A stretch of 64,000 bases of DNA, taken from positions 1 to 64,000 of the forward strand of contig DLPC01000012.1 of the NCBI GenBank assembly GCA_002478565.1, read 5' to 3'. This stretch comes from Flavobacteriales bacterium UBA7468. Its GTDB lineage: Bacteria; Bacteroidota; Bacteroidia; Flavobacteriales_D; Crocinitomicaceae. Positions 41,101 to 49,149 of the stretch are shown here, piece by piece. The position numbers and the translations under genes were made by a program. Numbering within the stretch: position 1 is the stretch's first letter; the number at the start of each line of letters is the position of its first letter. A model generated the notes under the pieces. It worked only from the letters and a program-made list of their open reading frames with translations. It searched no databases and was not told where the DNA came from.

Positions 41101-42437
41101 TTACTAAATTTCGCAGCAGAGTGATACACTTCTGAGTTCATTTCATCCTGGGTAAGTTTTCCTATTTTACGGTGCTGCAGTAAATGTAATGTTGACTCAA
41201 CAATGATCACGGCTCCGTCGATGATCAGTCCAAAGTCTAATGCCCCTAAGGACATCAGGTTGCCCGAAACTCCAAAAATATGCATCAGCGCTATAGCAAA
41301 AAGCATGGCTAAAGGAATAACCGAAGCGACAATTAAACCAGCCCTGAGGTTACCCAATAAAAGTACCAAAACAAAAATCACAATAAGTGCGCCTTCGATG
41401 AGGTTGGTACTTACGGTATGAATGGCTCGATTGACAAGATTGGTGCGATCCAGGTAGACATTGAGTTCAACACCCTCAGGCAAATTCTTCTCAATCTGAG
41501 CAACGCGCTCTTTCACTAAATCGATCACTTCTGATGAATTGGCTCCTTTGAGCATCAAGACAATACCTCCGACTGCCTCTCCCTTGTCGTCAATGGTAAG
41601 CGCTCCGTAACGAATTTGTGCTCCATAGGATACTTGGGCGACATCGCGGATATAAATAGGTGTTTCAGCACTTGGATGATTGATCTGAATTTGTTCGATA
41701 TCTGATAGTGTTTGAAGCAAGCCTTCCGTTCGAATATAGGTGGTCATGTGCTGCCTTTCTAAATACGCACCGCCTGTATTCTCATTATTGGCCTCAACCG
41801 CCTTGAATACTTCATCTAAAGTAATTTCATGCGCCTTCAGTAATATCGGATTGATAGCAATCTCATAGGTTTTTAATTCTCCACCAAATCCGCTGACATC
41901 CGCAACACCTTTGACACCTAGCAACTGACGTCTGATGATCCAATCCTGAATGGAACGTAAATCTGCGGGTGAAAACTGCTTTTCATAGCCTGATTTTGCC
42001 CTGAGGGTATATTGATAGATTTCTCCGAGCCCCGTACTTAAAGGCGCCATGGCGGGATCTCCAAAGCCGGAAGGTATGCTATTTTTTGCCTCCGATAAAC
42101 GCTCTTGCACTTGTTGGCGCGCCCAGTAGATATCGGTTTGTTCGGTAAAAACAACGGTGACTACACTTAGACCAAAACGACTAAAAGAACGAATTTCTTC
42201 TATGCCTGGAATTGTGGCCATGGTTTGTTCGACCGGAAAAGTCACGAAGCGTTCGATATCCGTTGCACTTGCAGCCGGTGCTTGTGTAACAATTTGTACT
42301 TGATTATTGGTGATATCGGGAACGGCATCAATGGGTAGTTGTTTCAAGGAAAACAAACCCCAAACGATGAGCCCGAGTGTCAATACAGCAACGATGAGTT
42401 TGTTGTGTATCGACCAATGAATGATGCGATTTAACAT
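38091..42437 (-). CDS. CusA/CzcA-type heavy-metal RND pump fused to a TolC-type outer-membrane channel, 1448 aa
   Basis: Residues 1-1035 form a complete HME-RND pump: first membrane helix at 13-30, the pump signature FVTFPVEQTMATIPG, periplasmic porter domains, the essential acidic residue of the fourth helix in GLIIDGAVIIVES, and EIPTDPMPMEACDLMI with two Met and a Cys near the metal funnel. After the last helix M1036 begins a short Lys-rich stretch and a hydrophobic run ending FSA/Q1057, which looks like a complete Sec signal peptide. Residues about 1058-1448 are a TolC/CusC-type channel (ADxLNQ-like helices, QAIPFAGVQKIQNEI, QTLVGTQNISGQDVYFGPNQRFQ). Long-chain fusions of this kind are known in Bacteroidota. 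In-frame without stops. The specific metal is not determinable. Confidence 0.93.
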   Translation of the reverse strand: MLNRIIHWSIHNKLIVAVLTLGLIVWGLFSLKQLPIDAVPDITNNQVQIVTQAPAASATDIERFVTFPVEQTMATIPGIEEIRSFSRFGLSVVTVVFTEQTDIYWARQQVQERLSEAKNSIPSGFGDPAMAPLSTGLGEIYQYTLRAKSGYEKQFSPADLRSIQDWIIRRQLLGVKGVADVSGFGGELKTYEIAINPILLKAHEITLDEVFKAVEANNENTGGAYLERQHMTTYIRTEGLLQTLSDIEQIQINHPSAETPIYIRDVAQVSYGAQIRYGALTIDDKGEAVGGIVLMLKGANSSEVIDLVKERVAQIEKNLPEGVELNVYLDRTNLVNRAIHTVSTNLIEGALIVIFVLVLLLGNLRAGLIVASVIPLAMLFAIALMHIFGVSGNLMSLGALDFGLIIDGAVIIVESTLHLLQHRKIGKLTQDEMNSEVYHSAAKFSKSAVFGQIIILVVYLPILALVGIEGKMFRPMAQTVIFAIFGALILSLTYVPMVSSMFLSKKIQHKEGFSDRLVAAIRMRYTPLLMVVLRRQKWVLSLIALLFVVSFLVFGKLGAEFIPSLDEGDFAVETRLMTGTGLTKTIEATTKASQVILKNFPEVKQVVGKIGTAEIPTDPMPMEACDLMIILKDKSEWVSADSKEELASKMQAKLDEQLPSVSFGFQQPIQMRFNELMTGAKQDVVVKIYGEDFEQLSRYARKVGSLAHQISGVQDVYVEELSGLPQLIVRYDRAALARYQVSISDVNQAVNLGFAGQSAGFVFEGERKYELVVKLRQDFRKAPTDLDQLFVTNAMGQEIPLSELAQIQIENGPNQIQRDDAKRRILVGFNVRGRDVESIVKELQQKMDATIKFETGYFSKIGGTFENLVHARDRLLIAVPISLLLIFFLLYLTFQSVKQAALIYSAIPLASIGGILALYFRSMPFSISAGVGFIALFGVAVLNGIVLIAEFNTLRKTGAPLLQVVVKGTANRLRPVLLTAFVASLGFLPMALSHGSGAEVQKPLATVVIGGLITATLLTLFILPVLYVIFEKPFKMRKKKILTFTMLLLIIPQFSAQLRYTDAQIFEMMLDQNGVLKSTALEGQRQLAIAYGTSAWQPLSVSYMRGQFNSQYAKDNNLTLTQAIPFAGVQKIQNEIGATRAAYSSTELALLKRNYKQQLDLQLAFLRKQQKELQLSKAQDSIYQLLEQKVLLRYELGEVSKMDYILVHSKSARSAAQIKQLQQALTLSWAQLHTLMAYAGPAFELSPAQEIELQKLPLAPDIQAHPALEQYELNAQKIKFDMQLVKAQQVPQVALGYFNQTLVGTQNISGQDVYFGPNQRFQGAIVQSQIPIDFKAFQKRKEALAIELKQNGLLQQQHLQQLQLEQKQLYNKLLEMSAAYTDFSSTIKSELALLQTDAALQLESGQISLLDFIQLQDHKMALELELIQWQYDLKTIHIQYNWYSNENN

Positions 42438-42480
42438 AAAGATTTCAATTATAATTTAAGAATACAGCTTGGGTTCTTAA

Positions 42481-42864
42481 TTATAATTGAGGTGGGTGCC
42501 AAAAATGAAAATAGTCGTTGGAAGCGGCATTTTGAGGTGCAGAATAATTGCGCACTTGCCTATTTTCTAAAATTAAACGGACGCAGTTGGTCTCGATTGT
42601 GGCGAACTCTTGACAATAGTAATGAACGGTTTGTTGAGAGGATGACTTGAAAGGTAATTCGCGGTGTTCTGAGTGAGGTTCAGAAAATTGCTGAATGTAA
42701 TGTTCTTGAATAAAAGCCAAGAAACTAGGGTCTTTGGCTTCTTTTTGAAATGCAGCATAATGAGACAACAAGGCATCTGCTTTGAAAAACTCCAGCCCTT
42801 GCCAATTTGGCGCTAAAGAAAGTAGCAAAAAGTACAAGGATAATATGGCTGCCCAAAAACGCAT
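42481..42864 (-). CDS. Small His-containing exported protein preceding the efflux pump, 127 aa
   Basis: I start it at the ATG at 42864 because TAAGTTTG (42868-42875) ends 3 nt before it; an ATG at 42903 would lie upstream of the box. The N-terminus MRFWAAILSLYFLLLSLAPNW is a membrane or signal segment. The body contains HSEHRELPF and other His (SHY, EHY, VHYYC), two Cys and ends FHFWHPPQL. Short exported proteins ending in a similar W-x-PP motif often precede RND metal-efflux genes in Bacteroidota (recollection), so it may bind the exported metal in the periplasm. Gene order small protein-pump-adaptor-cytochrome fits one operon (43 nt to the pump). Confidence 0.68.
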   Translation of the reverse strand: MRFWAAILSLYFLLLSLAPNWQGLEFFKADALLSHYAAFQKEAKDPSFLAFIQEHYIQQFSEPHSEHRELPFKSSSQQTVHYYCQEFATIETNCVRLILENRQVRNYSAPQNAASNDYFHFWHPPQL

Positions 42865-42867
42865 AGA

Positions 42868-42875
42868 CAAACTTA
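42868..42875 (-). promoter_or_regulatory. -7 promoter box of the RND efflux operon
   Basis: Minus-strand TAAGTTTG ends 3 nt before the ATG at 42864. It overlaps, on the other strand, the upstream region of the M1 peptidase gene (box TAACTTCG at 42890-42897). Confidence 0.55.
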
Positions 42876-42912
42876 CAAAAAAGAATACATAACTTCGTAG
42901 CAAACAAGAGAT

Positions 42913-44892
42913 ATGCTGCGTTTAAGAATTCTAGTGGTCCTGAACATATGTTTAATGATTCACTTCAAATGTGTTGCACAAGACGTGCAATTATCATGCC
43001 GTGAATTAAAGGGCCGTGCGCAAACAGTTGCGCTGAAAAGTGCTTCTTTGAGCACCACCGAAATTGCACAAACCGAACAATACGACGTCAATTTTTACTT
43101 CTTGGACCTCAACATGACCAACACTTCTACCTATTTGAGTGGAACCGTTCAAATTCATGCAAAAGCCATTGTTCAGTTAGATTCAGCGCTTGTTGAATTG
43201 TATGAAACCTTAAATATTAGCCAAATCAAAGTAAATGGCGTTGCTGTAAACTTTCATCGTGTTTCCAATAAAGTTAAAATTCCAGTGAATGCAAATGCCC
43301 AAGAAAGTTTTGAATTGGAAATCACTTATGCAGGTAACCCACCTACAGCTCAAACCAATCCGCTCGGTGGCAGCGGTCTTACCGCAGGTACTTCTAACAC
43401 CTGGGGAAATAAAGTAGTTTGGTCACTTTCTGAACCATTTTCTGCCTACGAATGGTTTGCAGTCAAACAGAGCCTTACGGACAAAGCTGATTCTTGCGAG
43501 GTGCATATTACAGTACCAGACACCTTGATGGCAGGATCCAACGGCGTTTTGGAAAATGTGGTTTCCTTACCTAACGGATTCAAAAGATTTGAATGGAAAC
43601 ACCGTCACCCAATTGCTTACTATTTAATTTCAGTCTCTGTTGCCAAATACATCGATTATAGTATATATGCCAACCCAGTTGGGTCAAGCAGCCCTATTTT
43701 GATTCAAAACTTCATTTATAACAACCCCAATACCCTTCCTTTCTTTTTAGACGAAATCAATGAAACAGTTGATTTTATGGAGCTTTATGCACAACTCTAC
43801 GGGCCGTATCCCTTCGACAACGAAAAATATGGACACTGTATGGCTCCAATTGGTGGTGGCATGGAGCATCAGACCATGACCACACAAGGTTTATTTGAAA
43901 AAACATTGACCTCACACGAGTTGGCACATCAATGGTGGGGCAACAACGTGACCTGTGCCTCATGGTGCGACATCTGGCTCAACGAAGGTTTTGCCTCTTA
44001 CAGCGAATATTTAATGTTAGCCAATTTGTATCCTGGTCAACAAATCAACCACATGCAACAAGTCCATCAAAGCGTGATGAATCAGGCAGGCGGTAGTGTT
44101 TGGGTGCTCGACTCACTAAATGAAGCGCGCATTTTTAGCGGCAGACTAACTTATGACAAAGGCGCTGCGATCATTCATTCTATCCGTTTTCTAATTAACA
44201 ACGACAGCCTATTCTTTGAAGGCCTGCGCGCATTCCAGCAACATTATGCAGATAGCACTGCCACTGGGCTCGATTTCAAAAATTACATGGCCAACTATTG
44301 CAACACCAACCTTGATGCCTTTTTTGAACAATGGTATTTTGGAGAGGGTTTTCCTACTTATGACGTTGTATGGAATCAAGTTGGAAATGATGTGCACTTA
44401 CAAATCAACCACACGGTATCAATGCCAAATATCACGCCTACATTTACCAATCCTATCGAATTACGAATTTCACGCCAAGCCCAACCAGACACCCTCATTC
44501 GATTTGACATTCAATCCAATAGTGAGCCTTTCATTTTACCCAATTTGGGAATTGTTCAAGGAGGTATTTATATCGACCCTTCTAATTGGATCATCAATGG
44601 CTTTGGCGGCATAGACTTCAATCCAGATTTTACTGCTCAAACCACCACCCTCACTACCAATGAAGACTGGCTGCTTTACCCTAATCCTGCGCGTCAATTA
44701 TTTTCAGTTCAAAACATCAAAGGTGCAGCATTGAACTTTGAACTTTATCAAAGCAACGGAAAACTGCTTCAAAATGGTCAAATAAATTCGGCACAATGGA
44801 TTGATGTCCATGAGCTGCCTCAGGGCACCTATATCTTACGTTTAACTGATGAGAATGAGCGGCAAAGATCTCTTCTCTTAAATATAGAATAA
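42913..44892 (+). CDS. M1-family metallopeptidase with T9SS sorting domain, 659 aa
   Basis: Zinc aminopeptidase-like protein exported by the type IX secretion system. Signal peptide at about 1-22 (ending CVAQ). The N-terminal beta-sandwich (about 45-240) is followed by the catalytic domain: GGGMEHQT at 314-321 (the GAMEN-like exopeptidase loop), H335-E-L-A-H339 with zinc glutamate E358 in NEGFASY (HExxH-x18-E). A linker leads to a C-terminal T9SS type A sorting domain at about 575-659: LYPNPARQLFSV, FELYQSNGKLL, LPQGTYILRLT. The protein is thus secreted or attached to the cell surface. Box TAACTTCG (42890-42897) lies 15 nt upstream. The GGGMEH loop, not GAMEN, is common in Bacteroidota homologues. 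Confidence 0.94.
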   Translation: MLRLRILVVLNICLMIHFKCVAQDVQLSCRELKGRAQTVALKSASLSTTEIAQTEQYDVNFYFLDLNMTNTSTYLSGTVQIHAKAIVQLDSALVELYETLNISQIKVNGVAVNFHRVSNKVKIPVNANAQESFELEITYAGNPPTAQTNPLGGSGLTAGTSNTWGNKVVWSLSEPFSAYEWFAVKQSLTDKADSCEVHITVPDTLMAGSNGVLENVVSLPNGFKRFEWKHRHPIAYYLISVSVAKYIDYSIYANPVGSSSPILIQNFIYNNPNTLPFFLDEINETVDFMELYAQLYGPYPFDNEKYGHCMAPIGGGMEHQTMTTQGLFEKTLTSHELAHQWWGNNVTCASWCDIWLNEGFASYSEYLMLANLYPGQQINHMQQVHQSVMNQAGGSVWVLDSLNEARIFSGRLTYDKGAAIIHSIRFLINNDSLFFEGLRAFQQHYADSTATGLDFKNYMANYCNTNLDAFFEQWYFGEGFPTYDVVWNQVGNDVHLQINHTVSMPNITPTFTNPIELRISRQAQPDTLIRFDIQSNSEPFILPNLGIVQGGIYIDPSNWIINGFGGIDFNPDFTAQTTTLTTNEDWLLYPNPARQLFSVQNIKGAALNFELYQSNGKLLQNGQINSAQWIDVHELPQGTYILRLTDENERQRSLLLNIE

Positions 44893-45002
44893 GATAGGTT
44901 GATGCAGTTCATTAGTTTATATCATTTCAATTAAGTACCGAGCGTAACAATAAGTCTTGGAAATCGTCGTTGTCGGAAATAATTTAAAAATATTTTAAAA
45001 AT

Positions 45003-45854
45003 ATGTTCAAGAAGTTAGTTTTAGGAGCGCTCGTTATTGCGGGTACAAGTGTCAATGCACAAATTAAAATCACTGAATTATACCTGCAGACCGGTACATT
45101 TTTTAATCAGTCTAGAGGTAGTTTAGCTGATTTTCAAACCCTCGCACCACAATCGAGTATTTTGCAACAAGACCTCAGTTTGTACCAAAATTACCCTATG
45201 TTCAATTTCAATTTACCAGGCCAGGCGCAGACGCTGAGTGCAGGCCTTCAATTGGCAAAACACCCAAAGGCAACATTGCGCGTCGGTTTAACGCATATCA
45301 ATCAAGGATCAGCACTTTCTTATGGTGGTTCTTACACAGAATCTTTTACTGTGGACACACTTACAAGTTCTCAAACGGGGGAACAATTTTTTGTTGACTC
45401 TTTTAGCACCCATAGTTATAACGCACGCTATTCTCAAGAACAACTGAGACTAGATGCCTCTCTGATTTTTAGATTAAACGGTGAAAAACGCTGGAGCCTT
45501 TATGGAGGTATTGGTGCTAATATTGGTATAAGTTACAATGGTCAAACAACTATCCACCACAGTGTTTCTCCGAACGGCGACGGTCAATTTTATGGCCTAT
45601 TCAATGACTATATCATGTATAGCAATGGAGCGCATCAACAAGAAACATTTGAAAACAAGAGCGGTATTGGCGTTGGTATTTATGCGCCGCTTGGCATCGA
45701 TTTCCAAGTTGGTAAAAAACGTGATTTCTGGAAACCTTTTCACCTCTATCTTGAAATGCGCCCAGGCTTGAATATCACTCAGATAGCAGGTCTTGGTACT
45801 ACTTTTAGTGCGGGTGGTTTTTCCAATTTTGGCTTACGTGTTAAGTTTAACTAA
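45003..45854 (+). CDS. Outer-membrane beta-barrel protein, 283 aa
   Basis: Family not recognised. A signal peptide (MFKKLVLGALVIAGTSVNA, cleavage before Q20) is followed by alternating hydrophobic/polar beta-strands (about 8-12), with a long loop around 115-150 (VDTLTSSQTGEQFFVDSFSTHSYNARYS). The end FGLRVKFN resembles a barrel C-terminus with the Phe one residue before the end. It could be a small porin, adhesin or lipid-interacting barrel; no function can be inferred. A 110-nt gap separates it from the M1 peptidase gene and contains a promoter-like TTG/TATTTT. A strong terminator follows. Confidence 0.75.
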   Translation: MFKKLVLGALVIAGTSVNAQIKITELYLQTGTFFNQSRGSLADFQTLAPQSSILQQDLSLYQNYPMFNFNLPGQAQTLSAGLQLAKHPKATLRVGLTHINQGSALSYGGSYTESFTVDTLTSSQTGEQFFVDSFSTHSYNARYSQEQLRLDASLIFRLNGEKRWSLYGGIGANIGISYNGQTTIHHSVSPNGDGQFYGLFNDYIMYSNGAHQQETFENKSGIGVGIYAPLGIDFQVGKKRDFWKPFHLYLEMRPGLNITQIAGLGTTFSAGGFSNFGLRVKFN

Positions 45855-45875
45855 TACATAAGCATTCTAAATTTA

Positions 45876-45905
45876 AAAGCCGGGAAGAATTTCTCGGCTT
45901 TTTTT
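45876..45905 (+). terminator. Intrinsic terminator before the nuo operon
   Basis: Stem AAAGCCGGGAA/TTCTCGGCTTT (45876-45886, 45891-45901; one G-T pair) with loop GAAT, followed by more T. It ends the beta-barrel transcript and isolates the nuo operon. Confidence 0.85.
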
Positions 45906-45935
45906 GTGATTAAATAAAGGTAATGAGTAAATTTG

Positions 45936-45990
45936 TGGCGCAAAACAAACCAAGTACAGTAACTTTTGTTACGTAAATAAAATTCTTACC
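45936..45990 (+). promoter_or_regulatory. Putative promoter/operator region of the nuo operon
   Basis: Upstream of nuoA lies a perfect short inverted repeat GTAAC-TTTT-GTTAC (45959-45972) that includes TAACTTTT, a near-match to the -7 box. TTG at 45934-45936 is further upstream than the standard distance. The repeat could be a regulator site or a hairpin in the leader; evidence is only positional. Confidence 0.4.
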
Positions 45991-46362
45991 ATGGACGCAG
46001 CTTCAAGCGCAAATTACCTGCCACTCCTTATGCAAATTGCTGTGGCAGCAGCCTTCGTGATTTTCACCTTATTTGTCACGCACAAACTCACTCCAAGAAT
46101 TAGTTCGGTCAAAAAAGACGATAACTTCGAGTGTGGTATTGATGCCCAAGGCAATGCCCGCTTTCCTGTCTCCATTCGTTACTTCATGACTGCCATCCTT
46201 TTTGTATTGTTTGACGTAGAAGTTATTTTCTTCTATCCTTACGCAGTCAATTTTTATGAACTTAAATTGGAAGGCTTATTAGCCGTCATCATGTTTGTCG
46301 GTTTTTTCTTGACCGGATTTTATTACATCTATAAAAAAGGAGCCTTAGAATGGGAAAAATAG
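45991..46362 (+). CDS. nuoA: NADH-quinone oxidoreductase subunit A
   Basis: Membrane subunit of complex I, which couples NADH oxidation to quinone reduction and ion pumping. Three membrane helices; the loop between the first two contains the conserved FECGID (residues about 47-52), the quinone-site Cys-Gly motif, and RYFMTAILFVLFDVEVIFFYPYA is the signature of helix 2. Length 123 aa is normal. First gene of a 14-gene operon after a strong terminator. The ATG follows 20-odd nt after the GTAAC inverted repeat. Overlaps nuoB by 13 nt. Confidence 0.95.
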   Translation: MDAASSANYLPLLMQIAVAAAFVIFTLFVTHKLTPRISSVKKDDNFECGIDAQGNARFPVSIRYFMTAILFVLFDVEVIFFYPYAVNFYELKLEGLLAVIMFVGFFLTGFYYIYKKGALEWEK

Positions 46363-46907
46363 AAGACCTCGAAACCATCAACGGTGAGGGCTATCAGCTC
46401 ACCACCCTTGACAAAGCCATTGCGCTAGCACGTGCCAACTCTGTTTGGCCTTTGCCGTTTGCGACCTCTTGTTGTGGCATTGAATTCATGGCAACTATGG
46501 GCAGTGCCTATGACCTTTCTCGTTTTGGAATGGAGCGCATGTCTTTTACACCGAGGCAAGCTGACTTACTCATCGTAGCCGGAACTATCTCTAAAAAATT
46601 AGGTCCGGTCCTCAAGCGTGTTTACGAACAAATGGCTGAGCCAAAATGGGTGCTATCTGTAGGAGCTTGTGCTTCATCAGGCGGTATATTTGACACCTAT
46701 TCTGTACTACAAGGTATTGACCGCATCATTCCAGTCGATGTCTACGTGCCGGGGTGTCCGCCAAGACCAGAACAAATCATTGAAGGCGTCATGAACATAC
46801 ATGAACTCGTGAAAAAAGAATCTAACCGCAGACGCTATTCTGAAGAATACAAGCATTTGTTAGGTACCTACGAAATCGATATCGATCAACATGGAGAAGC
46901 TAAATAA
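46350..46907 (+). CDS. nuoB: NADH-quinone oxidoreductase subunit B
   Basis: Soluble arm subunit carrying the terminal 4Fe-4S cluster N2 next to the quinone site. The four cysteine ligands are in SCCGIEFM (two adjacent Cys), VGACASSGG and PGCPPRPEQ, all present. 185 aa, normal. The ATG is 13 nt inside nuoA and its end overlaps nuoC by 17 nt. No anomalies. Confidence 0.96.
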   Translation: MGKIEDLETINGEGYQLTTLDKAIALARANSVWPLPFATSCCGIEFMATMGSAYDLSRFGMERMSFTPRQADLLIVAGTISKKLGPVLKRVYEQMAEPKWVLSVGACASSGGIFDTYSVLQGIDRIIPVDVYVPGCPPRPEQIIEGVMNIHELVKKESNRRRYSEEYKHLLGTYEIDIDQHGEAK

Positions 46908-47412
46908 TCAAGACTTTTTAACAGCCATCCAAGCTGAATTTGGCACAGCTGTTTTGAACCATGAAGAAGCCTATGGCATGCTGAACATTGAAGCAGAGCC
47001 AAAAAAAATTCATGCCATGATTTCATGGTTACAGCAGCACCCTACCCTGAGTGTCAACTACCTCACCAATATTGCCGCAGTGCATTATCCAGAGAACTTG
47101 AACAGAGAATTTGCTGTTGTTTATCAGATGCATTCTTGGAAAAATAACTTACGGTTCAGAATCAAAGGATATTTAGCTAAAGATGCACTTCAAATCGCAA
47201 GTATTACAGATCTTTTTGCTGGCGCAAACTGGATGGAACGCGAAACCTATGACTTCTACGGAGTTGAATTTACAGGACACCCAGATTTACGCCGCATCCT
47301 TAATATGGACGACATGGATTATTTCCCGATGCGCAAAGAGTACGTCCTTGAAGACGCTACAAGAGAAGACAAAGACGATAGATTTTTCGGACGCAATACA
47401 AACGAAATATGA
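46891..47412 (+). CDS. nuoC: NADH-quinone oxidoreductase subunit C
   Basis: 30-kDa-type subunit of the peripheral arm, here 173 aa and separate from NuoD (not a NuoCD fusion as in E. coli). ITDLFAGANWMERETYDFYGVEFTGHPDLRRIL (in parts WMERETYDFYG and HPDLRRIL) is the complex I 30-kDa signature. The end overlaps nuoD by 4 nt (ATGA). Confidence 0.94.
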   Translation: MEKLNNQDFLTAIQAEFGTAVLNHEEAYGMLNIEAEPKKIHAMISWLQQHPTLSVNYLTNIAAVHYPENLNREFAVVYQMHSWKNNLRFRIKGYLAKDALQIASITDLFAGANWMERETYDFYGVEFTGHPDLRRILNMDDMDYFPMRKEYVLEDATREDKDDRFFGRNTNEI

Positions 47413-48614
47413 GCGACGCACTAAAAGATATCTTGCAGCAAGCAGATCCTGCAAATATTGCTACCATTAATTTTGGTCCGACCCACCCTTCTACTCACGG
47501 TATTTTTCAAAATATCTTGAAAGTAGATGGCGAGAAAATCATCTCCTCTGAGCAAACAGTTGGCTACATACACCGCGCTTTTGAGAAACTCGCTGAGCGT
47601 CGCCCTTACAATCAAATTACACCAATTACCGATCGTTTGAATTATTGTTCGAGTCCTATCAATAACATTGGCTGGGAAATGACAGTTGAAAAACTCATCG
47701 GCGTCGAAATTCCTAAACGTGTACAATACATGCGCGTCATCATTATGGAATTAGCGCGCATTGCAGATCACCTCATCTGTAATTCGGTAATCGGAGTCGA
47801 TGCAGGGGCACTTACCTCTTTCTTCTACCCATTTTCTGAGCGTGAAAAAATCTACGAACTCTATGAAGAATTGAGTGGCGCACGTTTAACAACAAACATG
47901 GGTCGTATTGGTGGTTTCGAACGCGACTTCAGCCCTGTGTTCCACGAAAAGCTCAAATCGTTCTTAAAAACTTTCCCAAAGGCTTTTGAAGAATTTGATA
48001 GCATGTTGGCGCGCAACCGCATCTTCATGGATCGCACAAAAGGTGCTGGCCCCATTTCTGCCGAACGCGCCCTATCCTATTCTTTTTCAGGTCCTAATCT
48101 AAGAGCCGCTGGCGTTGACTACGACGTGCGTGTCATGAGTCCTTACTCCTCTTACGAAGACTTCGATTTCATCATTCCAGTGGGAGTTAATGGCGATACC
48201 TACGATCGTTTTATGGTGCGCCAAGAAGAAATCCGTCAAAGTATTCGCATCATCGAGCAGGCCTACAATAACCTTCCCGAAGGTGACTTCAAAGCAGACC
48301 TTCCAGACTTCTACCTTCCTGCAAAGGCAGATGTTTACAACAACATGGAAGCCCTCATTTATCATTTCAAAATCATCATGGGTGAAACCGAAATTCCTGC
48401 AGGAGAGGTTTATCATTCAGTAGAAGGAGGAAATGGTGAGTTAGGTTTTTACCTGATTTCCGACGGAGGTCGCACACCTTACAGACTTCAATTCAGAAGA
48501 CCTTGTTTTATTTATTATCAAGCATATCCAGAAATGATTAAAGGGATGCCAATTTCTGATGCCGTTTTAACGCTCAGTAGCATCAATGTCATTGCCGGAG
48601 AACTAGACGCCTAA
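47409..48614 (+). CDS. nuoD: NADH-quinone oxidoreductase subunit D
   Basis: 49-kDa-type subunit lining the quinone cavity, related to the large subunit of NiFe hydrogenases but without the metal cysteines. Signatures: NFGPTHPSTHGIF with the quinone-site His, VGYIHRAFEKLAERR, GGFERDF, and VEGGNGELGFYLISDGG near the end. Length 401 aa is normal. NuoC and NuoD are not fused here. Confidence 0.96.
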   Translation: MSDALKDILQQADPANIATINFGPTHPSTHGIFQNILKVDGEKIISSEQTVGYIHRAFEKLAERRPYNQITPITDRLNYCSSPINNIGWEMTVEKLIGVEIPKRVQYMRVIIMELARIADHLICNSVIGVDAGALTSFFYPFSEREKIYELYEELSGARLTTNMGRIGGFERDFSPVFHEKLKSFLKTFPKAFEEFDSMLARNRIFMDRTKGAGPISAERALSYSFSGPNLRAAGVDYDVRVMSPYSSYEDFDFIIPVGVNGDTYDRFMVRQEEIRQSIRIIEQAYNNLPEGDFKADLPDFYLPAKADVYNNMEALIYHFKIIMGETEIPAGEVYHSVEGGNGELGFYLISDGGRTPYRLQFRRPCFIYYQAYPEMIKGMPISDAVLTLSSINVIAGELDA

Positions 48615-48615
48615 T

Positions 48616-49143
48616 ATGAAAGCAGAGCATCCACAAGCAGTAAATGAAGCACCGATAGATTTCAGTGCGCATACCATGACTGAAATTCAACGCGTTATTG
48701 ATTTGTTTCCGGCTGGTAAACAAAAAAGTGCCATCTTGCGCATCTTACACTTCGTTCAAGAAGAATTTGGATGGGTCAGTGTCGGCGCTATGAACCGCGT
48801 TGCGCAAATTTTAGATATCCAACCTATTGAGGTTTATGAAGTGGCTACATTCTACACCATGTTTCACCTTGACCCAGTCGGAAAAAATGTACTCGAAGTT
48901 TGCAGAACTGGACCTTGTCAGCTTGTAGGTTCAGATGATATCATCTCCTACATTGAACAAACACTCGATATCAAAGTTGGTGAAACCAGCAAAGACGGCA
49001 TGTTTACGCTTAAAACCGTAGAATGCTTAGGTGCGTGTGGTTACGGCCCAATGCTGATGTGTAAGTACAAGTTTTACGAGCACCTTACCAAAGAAAAAGT
49101 CAACGAATTACTCGACGCCATGCGCGACGCTTCCCAATCTTAA
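48616..49143 (+). CDS. nuoE: NADH-quinone oxidoreductase subunit E
   Basis: 24-kDa-type subunit binding the 2Fe-2S cluster N1a. Cysteines lie in CRTGPCQLVG and in ECLGACGYGPMLM, the C-x4-C and C-x3-C spacing of thioredoxin-like 2Fe-2S ferredoxins. 175 aa. Starts 1 nt after the nuoD stop. Confidence 0.95.
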   Translation: MKAEHPQAVNEAPIDFSAHTMTEIQRVIDLFPAGKQKSAILRILHFVQEEFGWVSVGAMNRVAQILDIQPIEVYEVATFYTMFHLDPVGKNVLEVCRTGPCQLVGSDDIISYIEQTLDIKVGETSKDGMFTLKTVECLGACGYGPMLMCKYKFYEHLTKEKVNELLDAMRDASQS

Positions 49144-49149
49144 ATCAAA

